Shown one piece after another: positions 36,639-45,996 of a DNA stretch of 64,000 nucleotides; within the stretch, counting starts at the first letter, position 1; every line of letters begins with the position of its first letter. The stretch is taken from contig QYLO01000001.1 in NCBI GenBank assembly GCA_022766165.1, positions 62,001-126,000 of the forward strand, given 5' to 3'. The stretch is from Candidatus Electrothrix gigas (lineage in GTDB: Bacteria; Desulfobacterota; Desulfobulbia; Desulfobulbales; Desulfobulbaceae). The position numbers were made by a program, and so were the translations under genes. The notes under the pieces were generated by a model. It was not told where the DNA came from. It was given only the letters and a program-made list of their open reading frames with translations, and did no database searches.

Positions 36639-36962
36639 ATAAAAGCTCTGGATTTAATATCGGCTATTTATCAATCCTCCTGCTCTTCAGGCGGGGGGAT
36701 ATAACTCTTTTCTTTCCTGCCAAGTAACGAACCTGCCTCATAGTTTTTCTATATTGCATCTCATCATCACGTCATTAAAAAAGCTGCTACACTGTAACTA
36801 ATTATAACTATTAGTAACTTTTATAAAATTGTTTGCCATACATGAGGGAGGGGCAGACTTGAGCCAAGTCAATCTGTAAAAAACAACCTTGCATGATGCT
36901 GATAAATATGGCAGTTTGATGCAAGGATATTATATTATAAACAGGTTCATCAGGAGGGTTCC
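36639..36962. other. non-coding region before amrB
   Basis: About 320 bp without a supported gene. It holds AT-rich near-repeats of TAACTAAT/TAGTAAC type (36795-36825), which also occur before glgB. A GGAGG-type ribosome site (CAGGAGGGTTCC) precedes amrB. No clear terminator for the upstream gene was found. Confidence 0.4.
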
Positions 36963-37763
36963 ATGCGTCGTCAACCCATAGTCGCTGACAGGTTTTATGA
37001 GGGCGACCCAGGCAAGCTGTATCAAACGTTGCGTCAGCTGATTCCAAAGACCTCTGATAGAGTAAAGGCAAAGGCTGTGCTTTCACCCCATGCTGGTTAT
37101 GTCTATTCAGGAGGCGTTGCCGGGGAAACCTTTGCCCGGATTACTATCCCGGAAACAGTCATTCTTCTTGGACCAAATCACCAAGGGTCGGGCATGCCTC
37201 TTGCAGTGGGAAGTCAGGACTGGGATATGCCGCTGGGTCAGGTACCGTTGGCAAGAGATCTTGCTGAATCGCTGACTAATGCCTCTTCCATGTTTACCTT
37301 TGATGATACGGCGCATTGTTTTGAACATTCTCTGGAAGTACAGGTTCCCTTTGTGCAATTTTTTCAAAAGAATCTGCAGATCCTGCCCATCGTGATTGCC
37401 CACCTCTCTTTGCAAGAGTGTTGTCAGGCTGCTCATGAGCTTGCGCAGACTATCCAAGCTTCTCGTCGTTCTGTTCTTCTGGTTGCCAGTACGGATATGA
37501 CGCATTATCTCTCTCGGCAACAGGCAGCAAAGCAGGACCGTCTTGCCTTGACTCATATTTTGGCTCTTGATGCAACTGGTCTGTATGAAACAGTATTTTC
37601 TCGTAGGATATCAATGTGCGGTATCATTCCCACGACCATCACCCTCCTGACTGTTGCCGAACTCGGGGCAAGGACAGCAGAGCTTGTTCGTTATATGGAT
37701 TCTGGAGAAGCCAGCGGTGATACGGATAAAGTTGTTGGGTATGCTGGAGTGATTATTCGTTAA
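36963..37763 (+). CDS. amrB: AmmeMemoRadiSam system protein B (MEMO1 family)
   Basis: A 266-residue MEMO-family protein. Family marks are RRQPIVADRFYEGDPGKL at the N-terminus, LSPHAGYVYSGGVAGET near residue 40, ILLGPNHQGSG near 70, CFEHSLEVQVPFVQFF near 120, SSTDMTHY-type VASTDMTHYLSRQ near 178, and a Cys in MCGIIPTTI near 220. The fold is related to extradiol dioxygenases, with His residues in HAGY, NHQG and EHSLE as likely metal ligands. In many genomes it accompanies AmmeMemoRadiSam proteins A and a radical SAM protein. Neither partner is adjacent here. CAGGAGG stands before the ATG. Confidence 0.92.
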   Translation: MRRQPIVADRFYEGDPGKLYQTLRQLIPKTSDRVKAKAVLSPHAGYVYSGGVAGETFARITIPETVILLGPNHQGSGMPLAVGSQDWDMPLGQVPLARDLAESLTNASSMFTFDDTAHCFEHSLEVQVPFVQFFQKNLQILPIVIAHLSLQECCQAAHELAQTIQASRRSVLLVASTDMTHYLSRQQAAKQDRLALTHILALDATGLYETVFSRRISMCGIIPTTITLLTVAELGARTAELVRYMDSGEASGDTDKVVGYAGVIIR

Positions 37764-37773
37764 AAGTTGTTGC

Positions 37774-40095
37774 CTAGGTGTAGTCGCCTCGAGCTAAGAC
37801 TTCTCTGGGCCGAGAGCCGTCTGAAGGCCCGATAATTCCGTCCCGTTCCATCATTTCAATCATTCGGGCAGCCCGATTATAGCCCACCCGTAATCGCCGT
37901 TGAACCATAGAGATAGAGGCTTGACCGGTCTCAGTGACCACGGCCACTGCCTCATCATATTTTTCATCATACTCAGCCTCTTCACCCTCAGCACCTGCTG
38001 CATCCTCCTCCACCATTTTGAGAACACTTTCATCATACTCAGCAGCACCCTGTTGCTTGAGAAAGGCAATAATGCGCTCTGTTTCCTCTTCAGAGATAAA
38101 GGCCCCGTGGATACGTTGCAGCTTGGCAGCTCCTGGCGGCAGAAAGAGCATATCACCAAGTCCCAGAAGATGTTCAGCCCCAGAGTTGTCAAGAATGGTT
38201 CGTGAATCGACCTTAGAGGAAACTTTAAAGGAAATCCTGGTGGGGAAATTGGCCTTGATCAACCCGGTGAGTACATCCACTGAAGGACGTTGCGTCGCCA
38301 GAATAATATGCATACCCGCAGCCCGAGCCATCTGCGCCAAGCGGGCAATAGAGGTCTCAACATCCTTGGATGCCACCATCATTAAATCAGCCAGCTCGTC
38401 AACAACTATAACGATATACGGGAGTTTTTCTTCGGCCTGTTCATTATAGGATGTAAAGGACTTGACTCGATGCTCTTCTAACAACTTGTAACGTCGCTCC
38501 ATCTCTCGAACAGCCCAGATCAAGGCCCGGCTGGCCATTTTGGGTTCAACAACCACGGGATGAAGAAGATGGGGAATTCCCTCATACACTGATAATTCAA
38601 TTCGTTTTGGATCAATCATCAGCAGGCGAACCGTGTCTGGAGTTGCCTTATAGAGAATGGAACAGATAAAGGCGTTGATCGCCACTGATTTACCTGCACC
38701 CGTGGCTCCGGCAATCAGGAGATGGGGCATCTTTGCCAGATCCGCTACAGCAGATTTGCCAATGACATCAGATCCTAGGGCAACGGTTAAAAATGAGGCT
38801 GATGTATCGTACACCTTACTGAGAAGGATATCGCGAAAAAACACGGTCCTTCGTTCAGGGTTGGGGATTTCAATGCCAATGGCGGCCTTACCTGGAATAG
38901 ATCCCACCACCCTGACTCGGTCTACCTTGAGAACCATAGCCAGATCATCGGCAAGGTTGACGACCTTGTTAATCTTAACGCCAGCAGCCGGGGCAAACTC
39001 ATAGGTTGTGACTACTGGGCCTGGAGAAACACCAACAACCTCTCCCTTCACAGAAAAATCAAGGAGTTTGGCTATTAATTTCTCGCTGACATTATAATAA
39101 TGCTGTTGATCAACCTCCAGATCTCCCTGCGTATTCTTCTCAAGCAGAGATATTGGTGGTAGCTTAAATTTTTCTTTTTGCAGAGCTGATCCTGCCTTGT
39201 CTCTTTTTGCAGCCTGTATGACTTGTGTGACCTTTGTCGTAAACTTTGTAGCCTTTGTGGTCTTTGCCATCTTTGCCGTTACCACAGGCTCTTGTTTGCC
39301 CTGCGCGTGAACAGCAGGAGACTTTTTGATATCTTGGCTCTTTTCCTTAGAACTGAATACTTTTTTTGCTGATCGTAGCCCTGGGAGTAGTGCCGGGCGG
39401 GCTGCTTTCGGAGGAGAAAGCTTGAGAGAAGCTGATTGATTTTCCAACCGTTTTTGTCGCTCTTTTTTCCAGGTGATAACTTTCTCCCGACCCCAGTCCT
39501 TACCAGCAGATATCTTCTCCATAACCAAAGGTATTTGTTCCCAAAACCAGAGAGCAGAGGCAAGGGGCGAAAAACGGATTGCGGCCATAAGGGAAAAGAT
39601 CAAGAGTAAGACCAAGATCAGGATTGAACCAACAGAACCCACAACGCTTTCAAGGCTTCCTTGAAGCAGATCTCCTAAATAACCGCCTGGAAGGATGAAC
39701 TCTGGTGGGAAAAAAATCTGTTCAGCCCCGGCAAGAAGTCCAGAAGCGGCAAACAAAATACCTGTGCCACCGGCAAAAAGACAGGGAAAGCGTTCAAGGG
39801 TTGTTGAGACTGTAAAGACAGCTACAGCTACATAAAAAAGAAGAAAAACAGGTAAAAAAGAGATAACGCCAACAAAGGAAAAAAGGTAAAAGGATGTATA
39901 AAAGCCTACACCACCGCACCAGTTTTCTTCAAGAGTGGGAAATCTGGGCTGCTCTGAAAAAATCGGAAGAACATAGCTGATCAGGCTGAGGAGGAGAAAA
40001 AATCCGATAAAAGAGCAGGTGAGAGCTATGGCCTCTTTGTACAGTTCTGTTCTTTGCGTGATTTTTTTAGGTATATTTTTAGTATTTTTAGGCAT
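37774..40095 (-). CDS. ftsK: DNA translocase FtsK
   Basis: A septal DNA pump that aligns and segregates chromosome termini during division. The ~773-residue protein has four N-terminal membrane helices (~15-170), a basic linker with Lys/Thr/Ala-rich repeats (AKMAKTTKATKFTTKVT), and the motor with Walker A GATGAGKSVA and Walker B VIVVDELADLM. The arginine-finger region ATQRPSVDVLTGLIKANFPTRISF is present, and so is the C-terminal gamma winged-helix (SMVQRRLRVGYNRAARMIEMMERDGI) that reads KOPS sites. It is shorter than E. coli FtsK because the linker is short. I chose ATG 40095; an ORF start at 40164 would run into cbiC. Convergent with amrB. Confidence 0.95.
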   Translation of the reverse strand: MPKNTKNIPKKITQRTELYKEAIALTCSFIGFFLLLSLISYVLPIFSEQPRFPTLEENWCGGVGFYTSFYLFSFVGVISFLPVFLLFYVAVAVFTVSTTLERFPCLFAGGTGILFAASGLLAGAEQIFFPPEFILPGGYLGDLLQGSLESVVGSVGSILILVLLLIFSLMAAIRFSPLASALWFWEQIPLVMEKISAGKDWGREKVITWKKERQKRLENQSASLKLSPPKAARPALLPGLRSAKKVFSSKEKSQDIKKSPAVHAQGKQEPVVTAKMAKTTKATKFTTKVTQVIQAAKRDKAGSALQKEKFKLPPISLLEKNTQGDLEVDQQHYYNVSEKLIAKLLDFSVKGEVVGVSPGPVVTTYEFAPAAGVKINKVVNLADDLAMVLKVDRVRVVGSIPGKAAIGIEIPNPERRTVFFRDILLSKVYDTSASFLTVALGSDVIGKSAVADLAKMPHLLIAGATGAGKSVAINAFICSILYKATPDTVRLLMIDPKRIELSVYEGIPHLLHPVVVEPKMASRALIWAVREMERRYKLLEEHRVKSFTSYNEQAEEKLPYIVIVVDELADLMMVASKDVETSIARLAQMARAAGMHIILATQRPSVDVLTGLIKANFPTRISFKVSSKVDSRTILDNSGAEHLLGLGDMLFLPPGAAKLQRIHGAFISEEETERIIAFLKQQGAAEYDESVLKMVEEDAAGAEGEEAEYDEKYDEAVAVVTETGQASISMVQRRLRVGYNRAARMIEMMERDGIIGPSDGSRPREVLARGDYT

Positions 40096-40129
40096 ACGGC
40101 ACAACGCTTTTATGTGAAAAAATACAGTT

Positions 40130-40768
40130 TTACTCAAAAGTATCTGCAAGACGGAGCAGGGCATTTACAGCGGCAACAGCAACAGGAGTACCGCCTTTTC
40201 GTCCCAATGAGGTGATAAAGGGGTAGGGCTTACTTGCCAAGATGGCTTTAGATTCCAGAGCATTAACAAAGCCTACAGGTACGCCAATAACGAGATCAGG
40301 GGCAAATATATCCTGTTCTATCAACTCCATCGTTTTGAGCAGGGCTGTTGGTGCGTTGCCTACGGCCACAATACCGATATTATCTCTTGCTGCTCGTTCA
40401 ATAGCCGCCTCAGAACGTGTCATCTGCGCCAAGGCTGCTCTCTCTACAGTAGCTTGTTCTGCAACCCGGCAGATAACTTTGCTTCCAAATTTTGTCAGTA
40501 AGGCCCTTGAAATACCACTGGCCGCCATGTTGACATCAACCAAAATATTTTTACCGGCAGTAAGAGATTTCAGAGCCGCTTTGATTGCCTGGGGATGAAA
40601 ACGCATATTTTCAGCAAAAGAAAAATCACCGGTCGCATGGATGCAACGCTGAACCACAGCAAATTGTTCTGAGGTAAACTGGGTAGGGCCAATCTCGGAT
40701 GCAATAATCCGGAAGCTCTCTGCCTCAATTTCCAGTGGGCCTATTTTTTGTATTTTTGGCAAATCCAT
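40130..40768 (-). CDS. cbiC: precorrin-8X / cobalt-precorrin-8 methylmutase
   Basis: Moves the C11 methyl group to C12 to give hydrogenobyrinic or cobyrinic acid in cobalamin synthesis. The 212-residue protein has the catalytic His44 in RCIHATGDFSF, followed by NMRFHPQAIKAAL, ILVDVNMAASGI, IVAVGNAPTALL and IGVPVGFVNALESK, all family hallmarks. It lies just upstream of ftsK on the same strand, 34 bp before the preferred ftsK start, so it may share its transcript. It is 21 kb away from the other cobalamin genes in the window. Confidence 0.96.
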   Translation of the reverse strand: MDLPKIQKIGPLEIEAESFRIIASEIGPTQFTSEQFAVVQRCIHATGDFSFAENMRFHPQAIKAALKSLTAGKNILVDVNMAASGISRALLTKFGSKVICRVAEQATVERAALAQMTRSEAAIERAARDNIGIVAVGNAPTALLKTMELIEQDIFAPDLVIGVPVGFVNALESKAILASKPYPFITSLGRKGGTPVAVAAVNALLRLADTFE

Positions 40769-41050
40769 AAAGATGCTTCCTTAGATGCTTCCTTGTTAGG
40801 TGATTTTTTCTGTGGAGAATTGCGTCCTTTGCGATCAGTTGTGGTTACTTTTTACTGGCAAAAGGCATAGCATAGGTGTAGGTGTAAATTCGATGAAATC
40901 AGAGATGATGATAGCAGAATGCGCTCAGTAATTCACCCGAAAAAAATATCGCTTTTTTTAGCTTGATTTGTTAAGTAAAGAAATATTCTGCATTTTATGC
41001 AGGATAAAATACCTGTTGATGAAACGATGCAAACATAACCCGCTGCTTGA

Positions 41051-41492
41051 GCGAAGGGTAGAGATGTTCAGAAAAAGTACGGAGATCGACTGTATTATAC
41101 TAATATTCCCAAACAATACCTCAAATCATCGGCTGTCGAGGATGACATTCGTACCGACATTTATCAGATGACCATGCGTCACAAGAAGTTTGCAAATCAA
41201 CTGAACATAGTTATCATTTTCAAAACCAACCTAAAAACCCTGAAAACTGCCCATGCCGTATTATTCAGTTCCGACCTGGAGTTGGCCTATGATAAGCTGA
41301 GCTTCCAGATTGAGTTCAACTTCCGTGATGCTAAACAGTACTGGGGGCTTGATGATTTTATGAACATCAAAGAGCAGCAATTGCTTCCGCAAATTCCAGA
41401 AGATATTTCTATTCAATCCATCGCTAACCAAGTTGCCGTTCTTGGGTGGGTTAATACGCCAGAAGAGGTGGTTTATTACCGCACCTTCAGCT
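41051..41492 (+). pseudogene. decayed DDE transposase, C-terminal fragment
   Basis: One frame is open from about 41051 to 41566. Its translation resembles the catalytic C-terminus of IS4-like DDE transposases: KYGDRLYYTNIPKQYLKSS, DDIRTDIYQMTM, HAVLFSSDLELAYDK and FQIEFNFRDAKQYWGLDDFM, the last carrying the Glu of the DDE triad. A TGA stops the same frame just upstream (41048-41050). The N-terminal two-thirds is missing, and a deletion seems to have removed several residues between AYDK and LSFQIEF. No terminal inverted repeats were identified. The remnant's frame runs into the 3' end of crcB on the other strand. Confidence 0.78.
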
Positions 41493-41879
41493 CTAAAGCA
41501 AGCCCGCAACAATGCGGCCCAACCAAACCAGAAATACCCCCAAGATCACTTGGCCGCCTGCATTGAGTAAGGCCAGTTCTATTCTATTGGCCCTGATCAA
41601 ACTGAGCGTTTCATTGCCAAAAGTAGAAAACGTCGTAAAGGCCCCCAAAAAGCCGATAAAAATAAAGCTACGGGTCTCGGCTGAAAGCATGATTTTCAGC
41701 TCCACTACGGCACTCAGGAAACCTATCAACAGGCAACCGATCATATTCACGGTTAAGGTACCAAAGGGGAAAATGAGAGAACCTGTACAGCCTTGCGCCC
41801 AAGAGCTGACCAGAAATCGGAGAACAGCCCCGGTAAAACCACCAGCACCGATAAGGGAAAGTTTGAACAAGGAATCCAT
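41493..41879 (-). CDS. crcB: fluoride ion channel CrcB/Fluc
   Basis: A small dual-topology fluoride channel of 128 residues with four membrane helices. Family marks: GAGGFTGAVLRFLVSS near the N-terminus, FPFGTLTVNMIGCLLIGF (channel-lining Asn), and GFLGAFTTFSTFGNE with the Phe/Thr/Ser pore box and sodium-site backbone. ATG 41879 is preferred; the frame extends to 41987 and would overlap the AsmA-like gene. No fluoride riboswitch was recognised upstream. The C-terminus (VWLGRIVAGLL) meets the transposase remnant on the other strand. Confidence 0.94.
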   Translation of the reverse strand: MDSLFKLSLIGAGGFTGAVLRFLVSSWAQGCTGSLIFPFGTLTVNMIGCLLIGFLSAVVELKIMLSAETRSFIFIGFLGAFTTFSTFGNETLSLIRANRIELALLNAGGQVILGVFLVWLGRIVAGLL

Positions 41880-41976
41880 CGCTCGTATTTTGTGATAGGG
41901 AAGAGGTTGCTGAAACCACCTGACCACCTGCTCTGACTTGTTGCCCCTCCCACTGGAGAGAGGGGCTGAGGAGGTT

Positions 41977-44900
41977 TTAATTACCAAACAGATTATTCAA
42001 GAGATCAGGTACAACCTTATTGTTCAGGATTTCAGGCACAACCTTATTATCCATAAGCTCAGGCATAACCTTATCAACCTGTTCCCTCAGAACATTTTTG
42101 GTCGCCTGACGAGCTGCCTGTTTAAGCAGGTCAGAAGATGCCTGCATTAATGCCCTGCGGCTGTAGACTGGTTTATCTTTTGTCCCTCTAATCGGAACCT
42201 TAAGTGTAGTTCCCTTGAGTAACTCATACCCCTTTTTTCCCAGTAGTCTCTTTGTTACTGGAACGTCTAGAACATAGTCGAGCCTGCCGTCCATGCCCAC
42301 AGAACCGCTGAGGCGCATTTCTGAATCTGCAATCGTGATCTTGATCGGTGAACAGCTGATCTGTCCTTGCACGCCCTGGCAGGTCATGCTTTTATTTTTC
42401 ATGGCCAATCGTTGATCGACATAGCCTGCTATATCCAAAATACTCTTTAATACGCCCTTGGATTGTAAGGCCACTCCGGTGAGGTCAAAAAAGACCTTAA
42501 AGTTGATTTTTTCTATTCCCTTTTCTCCCAGAGGAAGAGAAAAATGGTCCAGCCGGACATTAATATTTCCTGCTGGTCTGGCAAGTGAACCAAAGAGCGG
42601 ATGGATTCCCTTTAAAAGTCCATCGGTCAGCGCCTGTTCAAGATGCACATCTGTCAGCACCTGCTCTCCTGGGGGAATCGTCAGCAGCGGCGGGTTTTTC
42701 CTGTAATCAATGCGTGGAGAAAGCCGCACCCAACCGTCATTCAGCACTCCTTTGAGATGATTGGTTATAACTCCTTTTTTCATATTGGAATCCAAGGTAA
42801 GCCTGCTCATATCAACACCAGATTTAGAAAAGTAATCTGCTGAGACCTTGGTGGCAAAGCGCAGGTTGATCTTGGCATTTTCTTTCTCTTTCTCGTTGGC
42901 AGCAGACAAGGGGTAATAGAGAGTAAAGTTCTCTTTCTTCTTCCCTTTGAGCTTCATGTCAAGAGGGTATATTCCCTCTATGATAGCAACCAAGGAGGCC
43001 AGATCAGGCGTTGCCTGTCCATTTAAAGAAAAATGCGGCTTTTTGCCACTCAGTTGTAGATCGCCACCAGCCTCAAGACTGAGCGGCGCAGATTCAATAT
43101 CAAAGGTGGTGAACTGGACATCACCGGTCATAAGATCCCCATGCAGACGGCTCCTAAAGACCAGTTTTTGTCGCTCAATAAGGCGTTCTTCTTTGGCCCT
43201 TCTTCGTCTATCTTTTTTGATTTTACTGTAGGTAAAGGCATCAATATCAAGCTTCACTGTACCTGCATTGCCCCTGCCTGTTGTGCCGGCAACTTTAATA
43301 TCTTGCTTTTTTTCTATCAAATCAAGAGAGAAGATTGCATCACCAGCAAACTTTTGCTCTGGCGGCATAATGCCCAGTTGCTGCAACAGAGTGGTCACCT
43401 TCTTGAGATCAGATCGACCGTTTACCTGCAGTGCCTTGATTGCCGGAGCTGGCTTCTGCTGCCAGTTGTCAAGAAAGATTTTGTCAACCCTGATATCGGC
43501 AAAACCAGAGTTCAAAGAGAGGTTACGAAGAACCAGGCGATGATTCTTGGTATCAATCAGATTATAGCCACCACCCTGTGCAAAAAAAGTATCCTTACTG
43601 TCTGCCTGTTCAAGTGGTCGTACTGCTTCTTCCATCGTAGGGGTGGGTTCAGGCTTGGTGGTGAACAGTGCAATATGAGGATCTTGCAAAACCTTTTTTT
43701 GGCGATACAGGATAAAATCTTTAATGCGAGAGTCCAAGGAACTGACAACCAGCCTGTCTTTTTCTGTGTAGCCGGAAGTTCGGAACTTCATCTCACCGGC
43801 AACACTGGTTTCTTGTTCCAAGGCATCAAAACGATGCAGTAGTTCTGTCACCCTGGCCAAGGGGAAATCTGAAGTAAGCTGATAATGCGCCATGATCTGC
43901 TCCTGATCCTGATATACGCCAGTGAGTGAACCGTTGAACTTCCCAGCCCAGCAGGAGACATCAAAAGTCAGATCTGCGGCCTCTGCCCTTGTCTTGGGAA
44001 AATATCCAGGTGCTATGAGTTGACTGTTCAAATGCAGGTCATGAGTAGGCAAGACTTTTTTGTTGTTCAATGACAGCTGATAATCGGCAATATCAACCTG
44101 AGCCTGTACTGTATAACGATCCTCCTTTTTTGTCGTTTCCAGGTCTAGCTTGAGGCGACCTCTGGCATCCCAGTCCAGCTGGATAATTCGGCTGATCTCC
44201 TGCATTGCCTTGTCAAGATCTGCCGAACCCTTGAGGCTGAAATGCTGGAGATTGCCTTGCCCCTCTATATTGAGGAAGTCAGCCTTGAGAGCGAGCTGTT
44301 CTATTTCCGGCTTTTTGTCAATCATGCTCCCGTTGACGCTCAATGTCAGAGGGCTTTTCCAGACAAAGGACTGCTTATTTTGTCGTCCTGCAAGATCTTT
44401 GACCGTTGCATCCGCCTGAAGATGTATGGTCTTGTCTTTCTCTGCCAACTCAAAGGCGAGTGTGGCCTGTCCGTCCTCTAACCGGAGATTTTCCTGTGCC
44501 TTGAGCAGACCAGGGAGTTGAGTGAGCAGAATCGGCAGGTCAAAGGTACCCTTGCCTGCTGCCTGTAATCCCTGCTTACCATAGGTGGATTGCAGATCCA
44601 GACTGCCTATATCAGAAAGCATTTTCAGTTCTGGCAGCCGCCATTCCCCTTGTTCATCACGTTGCAGATGCAGTTCAAAGGCAAGCTGGTCCAGTCGAGG
44701 ATGATCTTCCTGTAAAAAACCGCCTGTCAGGTCAACCTGCGTCAGGGTGATTGGGCCACGCAAGACCACGTTTCCACCCTCGGTATTTTGTATGGTCAGG
44801 TCTGAGTTGAGGACTGCCTGCCCTTGAGGAACAGTGGTTTTATCAGGAATCAAGGCCAGAAGAGGCGCAAGCTGGATATCTGTCAAGGTGATCTGCATAT

Positions 44901-45663
44901 CAGCGGTGATACGATCCAGCAGGTTCCCTTTTTCTGATGGGAGTTGCGCTGTGCCAACAGCCTTGAGTTGTCCGGTAGCTTTTTCGGTAGTTTGTTCGCT
45001 ACTCTGTTCGACAGACCCACCATCGGTTACTAAAGAAAGGTTCAGACTGAGGATGTCAGCGTCCAAACTGAGGTCTAAGCTGCCATCATGCAGTACGGGT
45101 TGAGGTTGTTGCTCACCCTGCTGCAACTGCACCACTGCTCGGTTCAGCACGATTTTCCCGCTCATCTTATGCCAGAACCATGTTCCAGAAGGATCTGTTG
45201 CAGGAGGTTCAGTCTCATCCTGTGCAGCCGTTGTTGGTGTTGCAGCAATGCCTTCAGCACCTTCTTCCTCCTTGCTTGTATTGTTGCTTATATCGTTTAT
45301 ATCGTCTTTTATATTGTCTTGGGGCTGCCTGATAATCACCAGAGGATCATCCACTGTGATGGTTCCAAGATCTTTGGGCGCCATGAGGAGAGCAAACATG
45401 CCTTGGCTTCCAGAGAGTTGGGCGGCATGGACCTGATAGCCTTGGTCTTGATAGGAAATATCTGAACATTGGAGTCCTTTAGTCCAGCCGATTGCACAGT
45501 CACCAAGGGCAAGTGTACCTGGCGAACTCGTATTCACCTTGCTGACAAGAATGTCTTTTGCCCAGTCTGAGGAAAGCACAAGGGGGATTACAGCGACTGT
45601 TATGCCGAACAGCACGACTGTAAAGAGCAGGGTTGCTCCTACAAAAAGTTTTATATTTTTCAT
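41977..45663 (-). CDS. large AsmA/TamB-like envelope protein
   Basis: A 1,228-residue protein with one N-terminal signal-anchor helix (FVGATLLFTVVLFGITVAVIP) and a long beta-rich periplasmic part typical of AsmA-type bridge proteins thought to carry phospholipids to the outer membrane. An Ala/Thr/Pro- and Asp-rich low-complexity stretch lies near residues 110-165. The AsmA-like C-terminal domain is near 1,050-1,170 (LDYVLDVPVTKRLLGKKGYE, VPIRGTKDKPVY). The last ~30 residues repeat a nine-residue unit (MPELMDNKV, VPEILNNKV, VPDLLNNLF). It is divergent from the radical SAM gene. Assignment is to the superfamily; no specific orthologue is claimed. Confidence 0.8.
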   Translation of the reverse strand: MKNIKLFVGATLLFTVVLFGITVAVIPLVLSSDWAKDILVSKVNTSSPGTLALGDCAIGWTKGLQCSDISYQDQGYQVHAAQLSGSQGMFALLMAPKDLGTITVDDPLVIIRQPQDNIKDDINDISNNTSKEEEGAEGIAATPTTAAQDETEPPATDPSGTWFWHKMSGKIVLNRAVVQLQQGEQQPQPVLHDGSLDLSLDADILSLNLSLVTDGGSVEQSSEQTTEKATGQLKAVGTAQLPSEKGNLLDRITADMQITLTDIQLAPLLALIPDKTTVPQGQAVLNSDLTIQNTEGGNVVLRGPITLTQVDLTGGFLQEDHPRLDQLAFELHLQRDEQGEWRLPELKMLSDIGSLDLQSTYGKQGLQAAGKGTFDLPILLTQLPGLLKAQENLRLEDGQATLAFELAEKDKTIHLQADATVKDLAGRQNKQSFVWKSPLTLSVNGSMIDKKPEIEQLALKADFLNIEGQGNLQHFSLKGSADLDKAMQEISRIIQLDWDARGRLKLDLETTKKEDRYTVQAQVDIADYQLSLNNKKVLPTHDLHLNSQLIAPGYFPKTRAEAADLTFDVSCWAGKFNGSLTGVYQDQEQIMAHYQLTSDFPLARVTELLHRFDALEQETSVAGEMKFRTSGYTEKDRLVVSSLDSRIKDFILYRQKKVLQDPHIALFTTKPEPTPTMEEAVRPLEQADSKDTFFAQGGGYNLIDTKNHRLVLRNLSLNSGFADIRVDKIFLDNWQQKPAPAIKALQVNGRSDLKKVTTLLQQLGIMPPEQKFAGDAIFSLDLIEKKQDIKVAGTTGRGNAGTVKLDIDAFTYSKIKKDRRRRAKEERLIERQKLVFRSRLHGDLMTGDVQFTTFDIESAPLSLEAGGDLQLSGKKPHFSLNGQATPDLASLVAIIEGIYPLDMKLKGKKKENFTLYYPLSAANEKEKENAKINLRFATKVSADYFSKSGVDMSRLTLDSNMKKGVITNHLKGVLNDGWVRLSPRIDYRKNPPLLTIPPGEQVLTDVHLEQALTDGLLKGIHPLFGSLARPAGNINVRLDHFSLPLGEKGIEKINFKVFFDLTGVALQSKGVLKSILDIAGYVDQRLAMKNKSMTCQGVQGQISCSPIKITIADSEMRLSGSVGMDGRLDYVLDVPVTKRLLGKKGYELLKGTTLKVPIRGTKDKPVYSRRALMQASSDLLKQAARQATKNVLREQVDKVMPELMDNKVVPEILNNKVVPDLLNNLFGN
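42006..42080 (-). repeat. 27-bp coding tandem repeat at the AsmA-like C-terminus
   Basis: Two full 27-bp units (42006-42032 and 42033-42059) and most of a third (42060 to about 42080), reading CAGGTACAACCTTATTG, CAGGCACAACCTTATTA and CAGGCATAACCTTATCA on the plus strand. They encode nine-residue repeats ending in NNKV/DNKV. Confidence 0.82.
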
Positions 45664-45996
45664 GAACTACACTCCAAATATTTTTTACATGAAAATACGG
45701 CCTTCATATTCTGTTGTCCCGGCCACGGGCTGGGGATATATAAAGGTATAATGTCTGTACTTTTAAAGCATAGGATAACTTCCTTTTTAAATTAAACGGT
45801 ACATTACCATTTTGATATCAAAAAGTAAACAGTACCTCAACAGACAGACAACAGACTCTGACAACAGACTATTATGCTTGGCACTTGTTGTAACAGACGT
45901 TTGAACGAACAGAATCAAGGAAGCCCTTGACGCATCAGGCTACAGTCTTTAATATGGGCGGATTATCGTAATACAATAATAAAAAGAGAGGCCCCC
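45664..45996 (+). promoter_or_regulatory. divergent intergenic region with candidate sigma70 promoter
   Basis: No gene seen. On the plus strand TTGTCC (45714-45719) and TATATA (45737-45742) are separated by 17 bp, a sigma70-like arrangement; a better -10 hexamer, TATAAT, lies slightly downstream at 45747-45752. ACAACAGACT-type direct repeats occur near 45845-45875. The promoter would serve the radical SAM gene with a ~240-bp leader, so its assignment is tentative. Confidence 0.35.
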
